The position numbers and the translations under genes were made by a program. From assembly GCA_950106755.1 (NCBI GenBank), contig OX467083.1, positions 23,245,029 through 23,309,028 on the forward strand: DNA of 64,000 nucleotides, read 5' to 3'. The notes under the pieces were generated by a model. That model worked only from the letters and a program-made list of their open reading frames with translations, was not told the origin of the DNA and did no database searches. Below are positions 62,501 to 64,000 of the stretch, one piece after another (within the stretch, counting starts at the first letter, position 1; each line of letters starts with the position of its first letter). This DNA comes from Climacium dendroides (lineage: Eukaryota; Streptophyta; Bryopsida; Hypnales; Climaciaceae).

Positions 62501-63881
62501 CTTCCCCATTTCCAGGCTAGAACATCAAAGAGCAGGATTAAGATCTGCTTGTCAGGTTCAAAAGCAGGGATTTATATGCTCCACATACACAAAATGTTCA
62601 GGTTATGAGGAACAACTTGGGAACTAGATGCATCATAAACAATGCCTCTTCAAGAATCAACGTGCCTAGTAACCACAGGTAGACAAACATCAAGTCGAGG
62701 ATAAGAGCTAACCTCGCCATTTAGGTTATGTCCCAAGTCATGACTATATCTTTTGTTGGAGTCTGGATCGATACCAGAAGTAAGTGCGTTTGTCCGCACA
62801 GGTAAGGAGGATGTCATAAAGGAGTGGAAGTCCAGGTAAAGTAGGTTGCAAAGACTCAGATGATCCTCTTTGTGTTCCAGTCAAATAAACGTTCAAATTC
62901 TTTTCAATGGACGCTCTCGATCGCAAACCCGAGCGAGGAAGCTGCCCATGAGAACCAGAAAGTTTCCCAGACTTTGCGGTAGGGAGAGGAAGTAGGTTTT
63001 TGAGCTGGTGGAAGGCTTAGCCACGACGTCAGGTTGACATGGAATTTGCAAAGCAGATAGATTAGGTGGCATGTCTAAATTAAGTCCAACCTGCGAGAGC
63101 ACGAGTCGATTAATTCATTGTAACAATTTGATATGTAGATGTAGTAGTAGATTCCAAGTTATTTCACATCTCACGCACCATTCATACACCATAGTATCAA
63201 CCTATGTGAAGCACCAGAATAAACAGAAAGCACCTGAGAACAATTGCAGGTTGCGTTAACTCTCTTCCTAGTAACAAATGCTTCAGAAACGTTTTGCCAC
63301 AACGTGTCAACCAATTGATAGTAAACCTACACCCCTTGCACTTCCAACAGCTTCGCTACCTCCACAACATTATACTCAAACAATGCTCTATGTGTATCTG
63401 AATTTCGCGTTGAGTCGGGATTAAAAAAAAGGTTCGGTTCAAATTCAAAACAAGAGCATAGTGCTCACAGATTCGTCCTTCACCTACCGTGCTACTTCCC
63501 AAGGTTCTCGGAAATCAGATTCTTCCTTTTTATTCCCTTGTTCCATTGCATTTTTTTGTTGCTTCTCTCTTTCATTCCATTTCTCACTCTATTCTCAAGC
63601 TGAAAGTATTTATATAAAGATTGAAAAGACATTAAAAAGCGGTCAAATTGTAACTGAATTAGAAATCAGAGAATGGAATAGAATTGATTATTCCATTTTC
63701 TAGTAACCTTGCTAATTCCTCCCTTCCTTCAAAATCTAAGCAATTACTAGTAAGAACTAAAACAAGTTTCAAACAAAGCTACAGACAAAGGCACCTCGGC
63801 AGAATTCGAAGATGAACAAACTCGTGCTCCACTTCTGTTGTTTCCCTCCCCTTCCTCCACGAGGTCACATTGCGTCTCCAT
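59568..63881 (-). pseudogene. RING-CH (RINGv) membrane E3 ubiquitin-ligase gene, disabled
   Basis: Minus-strand exon 1 (63,881-63,795, METQCDLVEEGEG) joins in phase to exon 2 (63,090-62,713) with DMPPNLSALQIP and TSSLPVRTNALTSGI. Exon 3 (62,516-62,338) has WSFSTPVFTNKIESFRK. The RING exon, from 61,946, has IPEDEAVCRICMDLL, then ETLKMECLCLGEMALAHK and ECAFKWFGIKGDRVCG. The last exon (59,808-59,568) has a membrane helix (LEAMLAILLAAFVSFGIAM). This order matches plant RINGv proteins that attach E2-ubiquitin transfer to a membrane. Lesions: two TGA in exon 2 (62,893-62,895 and 62,881-62,883), one base lost in exon 3 and TAA at 62,385, TAA inside the RING (61,848-61,850), about two bases lost where the last Cys pair should be (about 61,740), and a frame change in the last exon. 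The middle membrane exon(s), 59,809-61,670, were not resolved. Splice sites are well kept, so loss seems recent, unless the assembly is faulty here. Confidence 0.72.
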
Positions 63882-64000
63882 CTAAAAAACTTCCAAGCAA
63901 CCCCGGCATTCTACAACTCACAATCGCCACCGCAAGCAATTATAGCATAAATACAAAAAACAAGAAAGAAAGAATCCATCTGAATTTGATGTATCCAACC
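63882..64000 (-). promoter_or_regulatory. 5' flank of the RING-CH gene
   Basis: Sequence directly upstream of the minus-strand ATG. The window ends before a core promoter can be recognised. Confidence 0.3.

Noticed and set aside
62744..62926. Alternative reading of RING-CH exon 2 in another frame (SESLQPTLPGLPLL)
   Set aside because: The exon is 378 bp with phase 0 at both borders, so the original frame with two TGA mutations explains it without two compensating shifts.

Overview
The window looks like nuclear DNA of a land plant with a transposon-rich genome. It is strongly AT-rich, has spliceosomal introns with plant-like GT/AG borders, and carries plant-type gene families. Several transposon proteins recall families I associate with seedless plants (mosses, lycophytes, ferns), but the species cannot be fixed from sequence alone. 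No rRNA, tRNA, CRISPR array or organellar insert was recognised.

Layout. 1-4.2 kb is AT-rich intergenic DNA with small inverted-repeat elements. 4,217-16,244 is one 12,028-bp element with a 12-bp terminal inverted repeat (TAGGGTTGCACG) and a perfect 8-bp target duplication (ATTATTGC), so it is a giant hAT-type transposon. It holds a decayed hAT transposase (minus strand), a Gly/Tyr/Ser-repeat protein gene and a protein-kinase-like gene relic (plus strand). It also holds four GC-rich arrays, two at the ends and two directly upstream of TATA boxes that face the plus-strand genes. Younger small elements sit inside it. 17.2-19.9 kb is a broken multi-exon gene of unknown family. 24.2-25.2 kb is an intact two-exon gene for a three-helix membrane protein (minus strand). 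26.7-28.5 kb is a decayed coiled-coil ORF, probably of a mobile element. 29.8-34.4 kb is a second, unrelated hAT relic carrying a 215-bp CACTA-type MITE. 35.3-36.6 kb is a relic with the motif order of a class-beta DNA N4/N6 adenine/cytosine methyltransferase.

41.5-47.5 kb is an apparently intact nine-or-more-exon alpha/beta-hydrolase gene (minus strand) with all three catalytic residues. 49.7-59.3 kb is almost purely intergenic and carries several families of short inverted-repeat or foldback elements. 59.6-63.9 kb is a RING-CH (RINGv) ubiquitin-ligase gene (minus strand) whose exon structure is still clear but which has at least five disabling lesions.

Only two genes look functional: the membrane protein and the hydrolase. 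There is no operon-like organisation. The main biological interest is the cargo-bearing hAT element and its repeated GC-rich promoter or end arrays, followed by the methyltransferase relic and the foldback families, which could yield long hairpin RNAs.
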